The position numbers were made by a program, and so were the translations under genes. A stretch of 39,002 nt of DNA from an uncultured Spartobacteria bacterium (GTDB taxonomy: Bacteria; Verrucomicrobiota; Verrucomicrobiia; Chthoniobacterales; Chthoniobacteraceae), in assembly GCA_903916085.1 (NCBI GenBank), contig CAIWVL010000135.1, positions 1 through 39,002 of the forward strand. The letters run 5' to 3'. How positions within the stretch are numbered: the stretch's first letter is position 1; each line of letters begins with the position of its first letter. The notes under the pieces are model-generated. The model did not search any database and had not been told where the DNA came from. It worked only from the letters and a program-made list of their open reading frames with translations. Positions 32,474 through 39,002 of this stretch are shown in pieces.

Positions 32474-33391
32474 GTGAGTACACCAGCCCACGTTTTCACC
32501 TTGGCAGATGCCCGTGCTTGGAACGGGCATTCGCCCCTCCAGCTTGCAGTGCTAGGCGATCCCGTGGCGCACTCGGCCTCACCTCCGATGCACATGGCGG
32601 CGTTAAAGGCGTGCGGCCTCACGCAGGTGTACGGTCGCTTGCACATCCGTCCGGAGGAACTTGCTGAAGCCATTGCTCTTCTGAAGTTTAACAACTTCAT
32701 AGGAGTCAATCTTACCATCCCCCACAAAACCGCAGTGCTGCCCCTGCTCGACGTCATTCATCCGCACGCCAAGCTGATGGGAGCGGTGAATACCCTCGCC
32801 TTCGATGAAGGCTCTCTCACGGGATTCAACACCGATGGCACCGGACTCGTGCGCGCCATTGCCCAAGATTTCGACGCGTCTCTGGGCAACCTTCGCGTGC
32901 TCATTCTGGGCGCGGGCGGCGGAGCAGGACGAGCAATCGCCCTGCAATGTGCGCTAGAGGGATGTCGTCAAATCGTGCTGGTGAACCGAACGTTAGACAA
33001 AGTCGAAGCACTCGCCGCAGAAATCCGCCAACTAATCCCATCTGAAAAACCTGCCCCACAGGTATTTGCAGTGAGCCTCACAGACCCGAACCTTGCGGAT
33101 TACGTGGCGGCGACCGACCTGATTTTGCAATGCAGTTCGTTAGGGATGAATCCAGAGGATCCCTCCCCGCTCAATCGTTCGCTTCTTCGACGCGACCATT
33201 GCGTGTACGACACCATTTACAGCAGCCGTACCCAGCTAATTAGAGATGCAGAAGGGGTCGGGGCTCGCACTGCAAACGGACTTTCGATGTTGCTACATCA
33301 AGGCGCGCTGGCATTTGAGATTTGGTTTCAAAGGGAGGCTCCCGTGGACTTAATGCAGGCGGCCCTGCTCCAGTACCGGGCGGCCAAATAA
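32474..33391 (+). CDS. aroE: Shikimate dehydrogenase
   Basis: Reduces 3-dehydroshikimate to shikimate with NADPH in aromatic amino acid synthesis. 305 aa, using a GTG start at 32474, 2 bp after the gltX stop. The substrate-binding domain has LGDPVAHSASPPMHMAAL, catalytic Lys85 in NLTIPHKTAVLP, Asn106 (VNTLAF) and Asp121 (FNTDGTGLVRAI). The NADP domain has the glycine-rich loop LGAGGGAGRAIALQ (145-158). Length is slightly above the usual 270-290 because of about 20 extra N-terminal residues. Confidence 0.95.
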   Translation: MSTPAHVFTLADARAWNGHSPLQLAVLGDPVAHSASPPMHMAALKACGLTQVYGRLHIRPEELAEAIALLKFNNFIGVNLTIPHKTAVLPLLDVIHPHAKLMGAVNTLAFDEGSLTGFNTDGTGLVRAIAQDFDASLGNLRVLILGAGGGAGRAIALQCALEGCRQIVLVNRTLDKVEALAAEIRQLIPSEKPAPQVFAVSLTDPNLADYVAATDLILQCSSLGMNPEDPSPLNRSLLRRDHCVYDTIYSSRTQLIRDAEGVGARTANGLSMLLHQGALAFEIWFQREAPVDLMQAALLQYRAAK

Positions 33392-33439
33392 CCGGGCTCA
33401 CTTTCGCACTCTTTCAGGCACCATTAATCTCCTCAAGTC

Positions 33440-34897
33440 ATGTCTCCGTTGCTGCTTTCCCTCGATCTCGGAACCTCCTCCAGCCGTGCCGCTCTTTTTG
33501 ACGAAACAGGTGCCCGCATTGTTGAGTCCACTGCCCAGCGTAGCTATCCCCTGCTCACCACGCCCGATGGCGGGGCAGAACTTGAGCCCGCTGTGCTACT
33601 TGGCGCAATCCGGGGGTGCATCGCCCAAACCCTGGCTTTCGCTCGGGAATGCCCCGAACTGCGCGGACGCCCCATTGCAGGAGTGGGCGTTTCGTGTTTT
33701 TGGCACAGCCTTATCGGCACCGATGCAGCCGGAGCACCTCTAACCCACATTATCACCTGGGCAGATTCACGCTGCCGCCCCGAGGCCGCACAACTGCGCG
33801 AGACCTTTTCCGAAGCCGAAGTCCACGCTCGGACTGGATGTATGCTGAGGAGTTCCTTTTGGCCCGCTAAATTGCTATGGCTGAATGAGAAACACCCCGC
33901 AGCCTTCAAAGCAGCAAAGCACTGGATGTCCCCCGCAGAATGGCTCCAGCAACAGCTCATTGGCCGCGCAGGATGCGCTCTGGCGATGGCCACGGGCACC
34001 GGTTTATTCAACCCCACCACGCTCCAGTGGGACGCCCCTTTGCTCGCGCACTGCGGCGTGGACGCATCTCAATTCTTGCCGCTCTCAGATGCGCCTGTTG
34101 CGATTGAAGGCGCTCTAGCGCAACAGTTTCCTGAACTTGCTGGTGTCCCGTGGTTTCCCGCGATCGGCGACGGAGCAGCTTCCAACCTGGGCTCCGGTTG
34201 TACCGCGCCGGGGCTTGCCGCCATTAACGTGGGGACGAGCGCCGCGCTCAGAATCATGCAAGCGGGAACGCAAGCCCAAGCGCCGACCGGTCTGTTCTGC
34301 TACCGGGTCGATGCCCAACGCTACCTCGTAGGCGGAGCAATCAGCAACGCGGGCAATCTGCGAGCCTGGTGCTTGAGGGAACTCCAACTCGGCTCGCCCG
34401 AGGCACTTGAAGCCGCCCTAGCCGCTCGTCCCGGCCCCGACCACGGACTCACCGTCCTACCCTTTTGGACGGCGGAACGCGCGCCCACCTGGAACGAGGA
34501 ACTTCAGGGGAGCATCCAGGGCATCACCCAGTCCACCACAGCACTGGATCTTTTCCAGGCGATCACGGAAGCCACCTATCAGCGCATCGCGCAGATAGGC
34601 GACCAACTCGTGTCCCACATTGGAGAGACGCCCAAGTTCTTTGTATCGGGCGGGATCCAGCACTCGGCTACAGCGCTGCAACGCTTGGCCGACATTCTCG
34701 ACCAACCGCTATACGCAAACCCCGAGCCCGAGGCCTCCATTCGCGGCGCCGCAGTCTACGCGATGGAAAAGTTGGGACTCCCTGTAGCCCCGCTCGCGAC
34801 GACTGATCCCCTGCTTCCCCGAAAAGACATTGCACAGCGCTACCGTGAAGCTCGCGCAGCTCAGGCGAAGATGGAAAGTGTGATCAAAGGCGCGTGA
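33440..34897 (+). CDS. FGGY-family sugar kinase (gluconokinase/xylulokinase-like)
   Basis: 485-aa carbohydrate kinase of the FGGY family. The N-terminal ATPase motif is LSLDLGTSSSRAALFDETGA. GVSCFWHSLIGTDAAGAPL and ITWADSRC form the substrate region, FPAIGDGAASNLGSGCT the central phosphate-binding loop, NVGTSAALRIM follows, and FVSGGIQHS the adenosine motif. The ITWADSR and F-W-H pattern resembles gluconate kinases more than xylulose kinases, but the sugar is not certain. It follows aroE by 48 bp and precedes the AlbA_2 gene by 15 bp, suggesting one transcript. Confidence 0.88.
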   Translation: MSPLLLSLDLGTSSSRAALFDETGARIVESTAQRSYPLLTTPDGGAELEPAVLLGAIRGCIAQTLAFARECPELRGRPIAGVGVSCFWHSLIGTDAAGAPLTHIITWADSRCRPEAAQLRETFSEAEVHARTGCMLRSSFWPAKLLWLNEKHPAAFKAAKHWMSPAEWLQQQLIGRAGCALAMATGTGLFNPTTLQWDAPLLAHCGVDASQFLPLSDAPVAIEGALAQQFPELAGVPWFPAIGDGAASNLGSGCTAPGLAAINVGTSAALRIMQAGTQAQAPTGLFCYRVDAQRYLVGGAISNAGNLRAWCLRELQLGSPEALEAALAARPGPDHGLTVLPFWTAERAPTWNEELQGSIQGITQSTTALDLFQAITEATYQRIAQIGDQLVSHIGETPKFFVSGGIQHSATALQRLADILDQPLYANPEPEASIRGAAVYAMEKLGLPVAPLATTDPLLPRKDIAQRYREARAAQAKMESVIKGA

Positions 34898-34912
34898 GGA
34901 TAAGTCCGCCAC

Positions 34913-36322
34913 ATGGATGAATCCGCCAGTTTGAAAGAAGACCAGAACACGGAGTGGAAACAAATGTGGCGCGACGAATATCTGCGCTGGATCTGCGGGT
35001 TCGCCAACGCGCAAGGGGGCACACTTGAAATTGGGAAAAACGATCAGGGGCAGGTCGTGGGGTTGCCGGATGCGTCTCGACTGCTCGTCGAGATTCCCAA
35101 CAAAGTGCGGGATATTCTTGGGATCGTCGTCGACGTGAACCTTCACTCCCAGGGTGAACTCGACTGGCTAGAGATTGTTGTGGAGCCGTATCCGAGTCCG
35201 ATTAGTTACCGGGGTGAGTACCATTACCGGAGCGGAAGTACCAAACAGGAACTCAAGGGAGCGGCGTTGCAGAAGTTCATGCTCCGGACGTTAGGGCGCA
35301 ATTGGGACGATGTACCGTTGCCTGGCTTCCGAGTGGAGGATTGCAAGGTTCAGACGATTCAACAGTTTAAGGATAAAGGGATTAAATTCGGGAGACTGGA
35401 TCCGAGCGTTGCTGGGGAGAGCTTGGATGGACTCCTCGAGAAGCTGCAACTCACCGAAGGCGCGTCATTGAAGCGAGCCGCAGCGTTGTTGTTCAGCGCA
35501 GACCCGGAACGCTGGTTCACTGGAGCGTATCTCAAAGTCGGTTTTTTCGTGAACAATCACGATTTGCGTTATCAGGATTTGGTGCGGGGGAATTTATTTG
35601 AGCAAGTGGATTCAGTGCTTGAGCTCGTTTACCTTAAGTATCTGAAGGCTTCGATTCGTTACGAAAAATTGCAGCGAATCGAGAGTTACCCTTTTCCAGA
35701 GGCTGGGCTGCGGGAGGCGTTGTTAAATGCAGTGGTTCACAAGGACTATGGGACCGGCATTCCGATCCAGATCAGCGTTTATGAGGATCACCTTGTGGTG
35801 TGGAATCCGGGCGAATTACCGGAGAAGTGGACGTTGGACAGGTTGTTAGAAAAGCACCCGTCGAAGCCGTACAATCCGCTGATTGCGAACGCGTTTTTCT
35901 TGTCTGGTCACATTGAGTCGTGGGGGCGTGGCATTGAAAAAATCGCCTCTGCCTGTGCTAGTCACGGAATTGCAGCTCCGGAGTTTGACTCAGGAATGTC
36001 GGGTTTGATGCTCACGTTCCGTGCTTCGGAGACTTATCTCGCCCTCATTCGCGGGACAACGGACAAACCGCTCGAACCAAAAGTTTCGGAGAAAACTGTG
36101 GAGAAAACTGTGGAGAAAACTGTGGAGAAAACTGTGGAGAAAACTAGGGACAAAATCCTTGGGATTATTTCTCAACAGCCATCGATCACCTCTGAAGAGC
36201 TCGTTGCGCGGTTGGGGCTCACTCGTCGAGGTGTGGAGTGGCAGATCAATCGACTAAAGGTCGCCGGACAAATTCGTCGAGTTGGCCCAGACAAAGGTGG
36301 TCACTGGGAGATTACAAGCTAA
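34913..36322 (+). CDS. AlbA_2/Schlafen-type putative transcriptional regulator with HATPase_c_4 domain
   Basis: 469 aa. The N-terminal AlbA_2 (Schlafen AAA_4-like) domain shows TEWKQMWRDEYLRWICGFAN, AQGGTLEIGKNDQG and YHYRSGSTKQEL. A GHKL-like HATPase_c_4 domain follows near 265-350 (GLREALLNAVVHKDYGTGIP, DHLVVWNPGELP, SGHIESWGRGIEKI). The C-terminus (about 415-469) is a winged helix (ITSEELVARLGLTRRGVEWQ). A linker of EKTV repeats (393-412), coded by a 12-bp tandem repeat, joins the last two. Such proteins are usually called RecG-like or putative regulators; some occur in defence contexts. It begins 15 bp after the sugar kinase gene, so it may regulate that operon. Confidence 0.85.
   Translation: MDESASLKEDQNTEWKQMWRDEYLRWICGFANAQGGTLEIGKNDQGQVVGLPDASRLLVEIPNKVRDILGIVVDVNLHSQGELDWLEIVVEPYPSPISYRGEYHYRSGSTKQELKGAALQKFMLRTLGRNWDDVPLPGFRVEDCKVQTIQQFKDKGIKFGRLDPSVAGESLDGLLEKLQLTEGASLKRAAALLFSADPERWFTGAYLKVGFFVNNHDLRYQDLVRGNLFEQVDSVLELVYLKYLKASIRYEKLQRIESYPFPEAGLREALLNAVVHKDYGTGIPIQISVYEDHLVVWNPGELPEKWTLDRLLEKHPSKPYNPLIANAFFLSGHIESWGRGIEKIASACASHGIAAPEFDSGMSGLMLTFRASETYLALIRGTTDKPLEPKVSEKTVEKTVEKTVEKTVEKTRDKILGIISQQPSITSEELVARLGLTRRGVEWQINRLKVAGQIRRVGPDKGGHWEITS
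36089..36148 (+). repeat. 12-bp in-frame minisatellite (four perfect units plus one variant)
   Basis: GAGAAAACTGTG is repeated four times perfectly (36089-36136), followed by GAGAAAACTAGG (36137-36148). Each unit encodes Glu-Lys-Thr-Val. Because the unit is 12 bp, slippage would change linker length without breaking the frame. Confidence 0.95.
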
Positions 36323-36614
36323 GCAAGTTGCCCAGCAATCAGCCGTGCCGTCTGAAAAATCCGACCAAACCGCACGAAGTTCTAACTCTTGAGCCAAATC
36401 GTACATTGCCTAAGGGTCTGCGGAGATAGGGGGGCCACAATCGCGTTGATGTTATCGAGCACTAAGCGAAAGCGAAGTTAACCTCCGAGCCTAGAGAGCG
36501 ACCAGGACCCCGATGGAACCATGTCAAGTGCTACCCAACGCACGAATAGCAGCGGATCGTTCCTCTATTGCCGTTTTCAGGTTTAATGGTATTAGGTCCC
36601 CTTTATTCGGCTGG
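36323..36614. other. Gene-poor gap (292 bp)
   Basis: No intact gene is seen. On the minus strand a frame from about 36460 reads VLDNINAIVAPLSPQTLRQC, then TIWLKS, a TAG, and in the same frame NFVRFGRIFQTARLIAGQLA before a stop at about 36322. The single internal stop hints at a small decayed gene, but no family is recognised and chance is possible. Confidence 0.2.
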
Positions 36615-37397
36615 TCATTTGGCGACCGCAGAGGGATTCGTGAGTTCAAACCAAGAATGCGCAGTCGCACATTCAAATGGTTCGTCTCTGAGACGAAAAC
36701 TCGTCACAGTAAATTTGCCTTGCTGATCCACCACCGCGTCCAATTCGGAATCCAACTGAGCCTCCTTTGGATAGGATTCCAGTACTTTAGGATTTGAAGT
36801 TAGTTCGGCGTGAATTTTCAAGGGCAAGGAGACCGGCTCGCCTTTCACATTTTCTTCCGGCCCGCCTCTTACCTTGTCTCCCTCCGCCCGTACATTTACT
36901 GCAAACCCGTCGGGGAATGCTGCACCATTGCCCTTGTTCCTGCTCTTTGCCGTTGCATATTTCTTGGGGACAGCCTTTCGCGTTCGGACGAGTATTGCGT
37001 GTTGAGCGAGTTCCAGCAAATTGCGCTGCCACTTCACGCTGCCATCCTCGATGCTTAAAATTGTTACGGCATCCGGACTAAACCTACCCTCTACCTCCCA
37101 CAATAACAACGAGCCATCAGGTGACCAGCGCGACGGAAGAACGCCGCCGCGGTTTTGCCGACTCCACCCTGTAAAGGAGGAGCTTATTGTTGCAATTATA
37201 CGCCCGGTTCTAAGGTCTATGAGACTGTTTGCGATGTCCCCCGATTGCTGATCCCCGCCAAGAATTGGCACGGTGACGCCGTAGTGGTGATCAGGTGAAT
37301 AAGTTTTGGAGGGAACCAGGTAGCCTTTGGGGATGTCGTCGGCTGACGCGAATCCAAATGTGGACAGAATTATGGAGAGCATTATTCTGAACTGCAT
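36615..37397 (-). CDS. Secreted protein of unknown function
   Basis: 260 aa from the ATG at 37397, which starts a signal peptide (MQFRIMLSIILSTFGFASAD); ATG 37382 would also serve. The longer open frame up to 37541 is excluded because it reads through the antitoxin remnant in another frame. The mature part contains YLVPSKTYSPDHHYGVTVPI, DLRTGRIIATISSSFTG, and SRWSPDGSLLLWEVEGRFSP followed by DAVTILSIEDGSVKW, a beta-propeller-like WSPDG repeat as in TolB/WD40-type proteins, though only one or two blades. No family is named. The stop of the antitoxin remnant lies 28 bp upstream. Confidence 0.65.
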   Translation of the reverse strand: MQFRIMLSIILSTFGFASADDIPKGYLVPSKTYSPDHHYGVTVPILGGDQQSGDIANSLIDLRTGRIIATISSSFTGWSRQNRGGVLPSRWSPDGSLLLWEVEGRFSPDAVTILSIEDGSVKWQRNLLELAQHAILVRTRKAVPKKYATAKSRNKGNGAAFPDGFAVNVRAEGDKVRGGPEENVKGEPVSLPLKIHAELTSNPKVLESYPKEAQLDSELDAVVDQQGKFTVTSFRLRDEPFECATAHSWFELTNPSAVAK

Positions 37398-37425
37398 ACA
37401 GTAGAGACCGATTCGGATGCCCACG

Positions 37426-37590
37426 TTAATTAGGAAAGAGGGTTTCTTGGATGCTTCTCCAATCGTCCACTGAAACCAGAACTGCATTGGCGCGTTTTCC
37501 AGTGATTTGGATTGGGTCGTGGGAGGCAGCCGCGAGATCAAGTAATTCGTAGAGTCTCAATCTGGCTTGCGTAACGGGAATCAAAGCCAT
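37426..37590 (-). CDS. Orphan, probably C-terminally truncated Phd/YefM-type antitoxin
   Basis: A 54-aa frame too short for ordinary ORF lists. It matches the Phd/YefM antitoxin pattern: MALIPVTQARLRLYELLDLA, then ASHDPIQITGKRANAVLVSV, and DDWRSIQETLFPN. Family members typically continue ETLYLLSIPG..., some 10-20 residues more. In the next frame LINVGIRIG follows ETLF, so a small indel near 37430 probably cut the C-terminus, the part that neutralises the toxin. No RelE/YoeB- or Doc-type toxin gene lies downstream; the next gene encodes a secreted protein. It is thus an orphan, either decaying or kept as a DNA-binding repressor. Confidence 0.7.
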   Translation of the reverse strand: MALIPVTQARLRLYELLDLAAASHDPIQITGKRANAVLVSVDDWRSIQETLFPN

Positions 37591-37855
37591 ACCAAAACGT
37601 CCGTTAGTCCGTACGTTGCATCAACGCTTGATTTCAGAGTGGTCGCGCACTGAGGAAGCGTATGACAGACACGAGGCCCAGGTAGCACGATCGCCCATAC
37701 GTCAATCGACGATTCTTCCTGAACCCAAAAGATTCCCAGGACGTCCGTGGTTGAGCAGCAGCGACACGACCGGAACACGCGTAAATCGACGGACGCACGC
37801 TGAACGCGGGGCCAGCCGACGGACACCACCATGAATCTACCCCAGTAAGAAGCCC
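37591..37855. other. Gap between mnmA and the orphan antitoxin (265 bp)
   Basis: No supported gene. Open frames on both strands (37581-37913 minus, 37616-37834 plus) have Arg/Ser/Cys-rich compositions without family features and overlap each other. The antitoxin promoter is expected here on the minus strand, but no convincing boxes were identified. Confidence 0.4.
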
Positions 37856-38983
37856 TTACCGCAGGCTGCGGCCTATCCAACCGCCGCCCAGCACCGCATC
37901 CTCGAGATAACAAACGGCGGCTTGGCCAGGGGTCACCGCGCGCTGCGGCGCGTGAAGGCGTACGCGTGCTTTCCCGTCGGCCTCAGGGTAAACTGTGGCT
38001 GCTGCGCCGGGGTGCGCGTACCGGATTTTCACGATGCACTCGAAAGAAGTGCCCACGGCAGCAGAATTCGTGTTCCAGTGGCAATGATCCATCTCGAAAG
38101 CGTCCACCACCAGGTCTTCTGCTTCACCCACAACGACACTCCGAGTCTCGGGATCAATGTCGATGACGTACATCGGGCGCGGAGAACCGCCAGGTAACCC
38201 TTTCCGCTGGCCGATCGTGTACATCTCAATGCCTTCATGCTCGGCAAGGCGATTCCCGAGCTTGTCAAAAATGCCACCGGGTTGGAACTGATCGGTTCCT
38301 AAATGCCCCTTCAAGAATGCCTTGTAGTCATTCCCTGGAACAAAACAAATTTCCTGACTATCCACTTTATCTGCGACCTTGAGGCCCAGCTTTCGAGCGA
38401 TGGCGCGAATTTCGCTTTTCTCCATACCACCCAAAGGGAACAACGAACGGCTGAGCTGTTCTTGGCGCAGGCTAAACAAAAAGTAACTCTGATCCTTACG
38501 CGGGTCGCGTCCCTTGCGGAGGACGGAGCGTTCTGGAAGATGATCCACGATTGCGTAATGACCCGTGGCGATGTAATCGGCACCGATCGCCTTAGCCTTC
38601 GCCCAAAGGTTGCCAAACTTCACCTTTTCATTACACATCACACAAGGATTGGGCGTGCGCCCCGACTTGTATTCGGCCGTAAAGTAGTCGATCACCTGCT
38701 TCTCAAAGGCCTCTGCCTCGTCTACTACGTAATGCGCAATCCCGAGAGAATGAGCGACTCCACGGGCGTCGGCGATAGCTTGCGGTCCGCAACATTTGTC
38801 TTCGGCACGAGACATGCAGTCTTGCGGCCATACCTTCATCGTTACACCCACCACCTCGTACCCCTGTTCCTTCAAAAGCCATACAGCCACAGAGGAATCT
38901 ACGCCCCCGCTCATTCCTACCAAAACGCGCGAGCGCTGAGCGGAAACTTGAGCCTTGTCTTCTAAATTGAGTGAGGAGGTCAT
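37856..38983 (-). CDS. mnmA: tRNA-specific 2-thiouridylase
   Basis: Adds sulfur to C2 of U34 in tRNA for Lys, Glu and Gln, receiving it from a sulfur relay. 375 aa, normal length. The PP-loop is SGGVDS (25-30), the nucleophile Cys114 is in TPNPCVMCNEKVKFG, and the second catalytic Cys213 is in DSQEICFVPGNDY. RKDQSYFLFSL and YTIGQRKGL are further signatures, and a C-terminal beta-barrel follows. Start is the ATG at 38983 near the window edge; the first 18 residues are not conserved. Confidence 0.96.
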   Translation of the reverse strand: MTSSLNLEDKAQVSAQRSRVLVGMSGGVDSSVAVWLLKEQGYEVVGVTMKVWPQDCMSRAEDKCCGPQAIADARGVAHSLGIAHYVVDEAEAFEKQVIDYFTAEYKSGRTPNPCVMCNEKVKFGNLWAKAKAIGADYIATGHYAIVDHLPERSVLRKGRDPRKDQSYFLFSLRQEQLSRSLFPLGGMEKSEIRAIARKLGLKVADKVDSQEICFVPGNDYKAFLKGHLGTDQFQPGGIFDKLGNRLAEHEGIEMYTIGQRKGLPGGSPRPMYVIDIDPETRSVVVGEAEDLVVDAFEMDHCHWNTNSAAVGTSFECIVKIRYAHPGAAATVYPEADGKARVRLHAPQRAVTPGQAAVCYLEDAVLGGGWIGRSLR

Positions 38984-39002
38984 GATAGGTGCAGGGTGAA
39001 GC

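Noticed and set aside
36089-36148. CRISPR-like array
   Set aside because: The repeats are 12 bp, directly adjacent without spacers, and in frame within a protein gene.
38303-38965. Plus-strand open frame (220 aa) antisense to mnmA
   Set aside because: mnmA is certain by its PP-loop and catalytic cysteines; the antisense frame has no recognisable domain.

Overview
The window reads as bacterial chromosome from the Planctomycetota-Verrucomicrobiota-Chlamydiota group, most likely Verrucomicrobiota. The main pointer is the adjacent pair of a PSCyt1/DUF1549/DUF1553 protein and a Tat-exported DUF1501 protein (4478-8948), families that are greatly expanded there. The rest of the content is ordinary housekeeping plus small mobile or selfish DNA. 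No phage, full insertion sequence, CRISPR array, rRNA or tRNA gene was recognised. Genus cannot be decided from the sequence alone.

Layout. (1) 100-2793: a secreted GDSL hydrolase, a tiny lipoprotein and guaA. (2) 2794-3981: an accessory patch with a 39-bp inverted repeat, a 150-bp palindromic repeat element, and a nucleotidyltransferase/partner gene pair whose nucleotidyltransferase is cut off by that element. (3) 3982-8948: a YkvA-like membrane protein, then the PSCyt1/DUF1549/DUF1553 and DUF1501 pair. (4) 9044-15740, all on the minus strand: a sulfur/cysteine cluster, in transcription order sulfate-binding protein, M14-type zinc carboxypeptidase, outer-membrane porin, cysK, a second M14-like protein that has lost its zinc ligands, and cysE. 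A sigma70-like promoter with a palindrome in its spacer precedes the first gene. (5) 16019-22063: a Nif3-like protein, a VapBC-type pair, a secreted alpha/beta hydrolase, a sterol-desaturase-family membrane protein, a sugar isomerase/epimerase-type TIM barrel, and a second nucleotidyltransferase pair followed by a second copy of the palindromic element. (6) 22255-30945, all minus: a pseudo-receiver/DUF4388 protein, a frameshifted small gene, xseB, dxs, an ABC ATPase, a family 2 glycosyltransferase, a PTS EIIA protein and argS. (7) 31140-36322, all plus: gltX, aroE, an FGGY sugar kinase and an AlbA_2/Schlafen-type regulator carrying a 12-bp in-frame minisatellite. (8) 36615-38983, minus: mnmA, an orphan and probably decaying Phd/YefM antitoxin, and a secreted protein of unknown function.

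How the parts work together. The sulfur cluster joins outer-membrane entry (porin), periplasmic capture (Sbp) and the last two steps of cysteine synthesis (CysE makes O-acetylserine, CysK adds sulfide). The two M14-like proteins, one apparently active and one a pseudoenzyme, are the unexplained part and the best candidate here for something undescribed. The accessory patches share a theme: nucleotidyltransferase or toxin-antitoxin-like small gene pairs with a palindromic repeat at their 3' side, plus several decayed small genes (single-base frameshifts near 29595 and 37430, possibly 3835). This suggests repeated gain and loss of small selfish modules between stable housekeeping genes.
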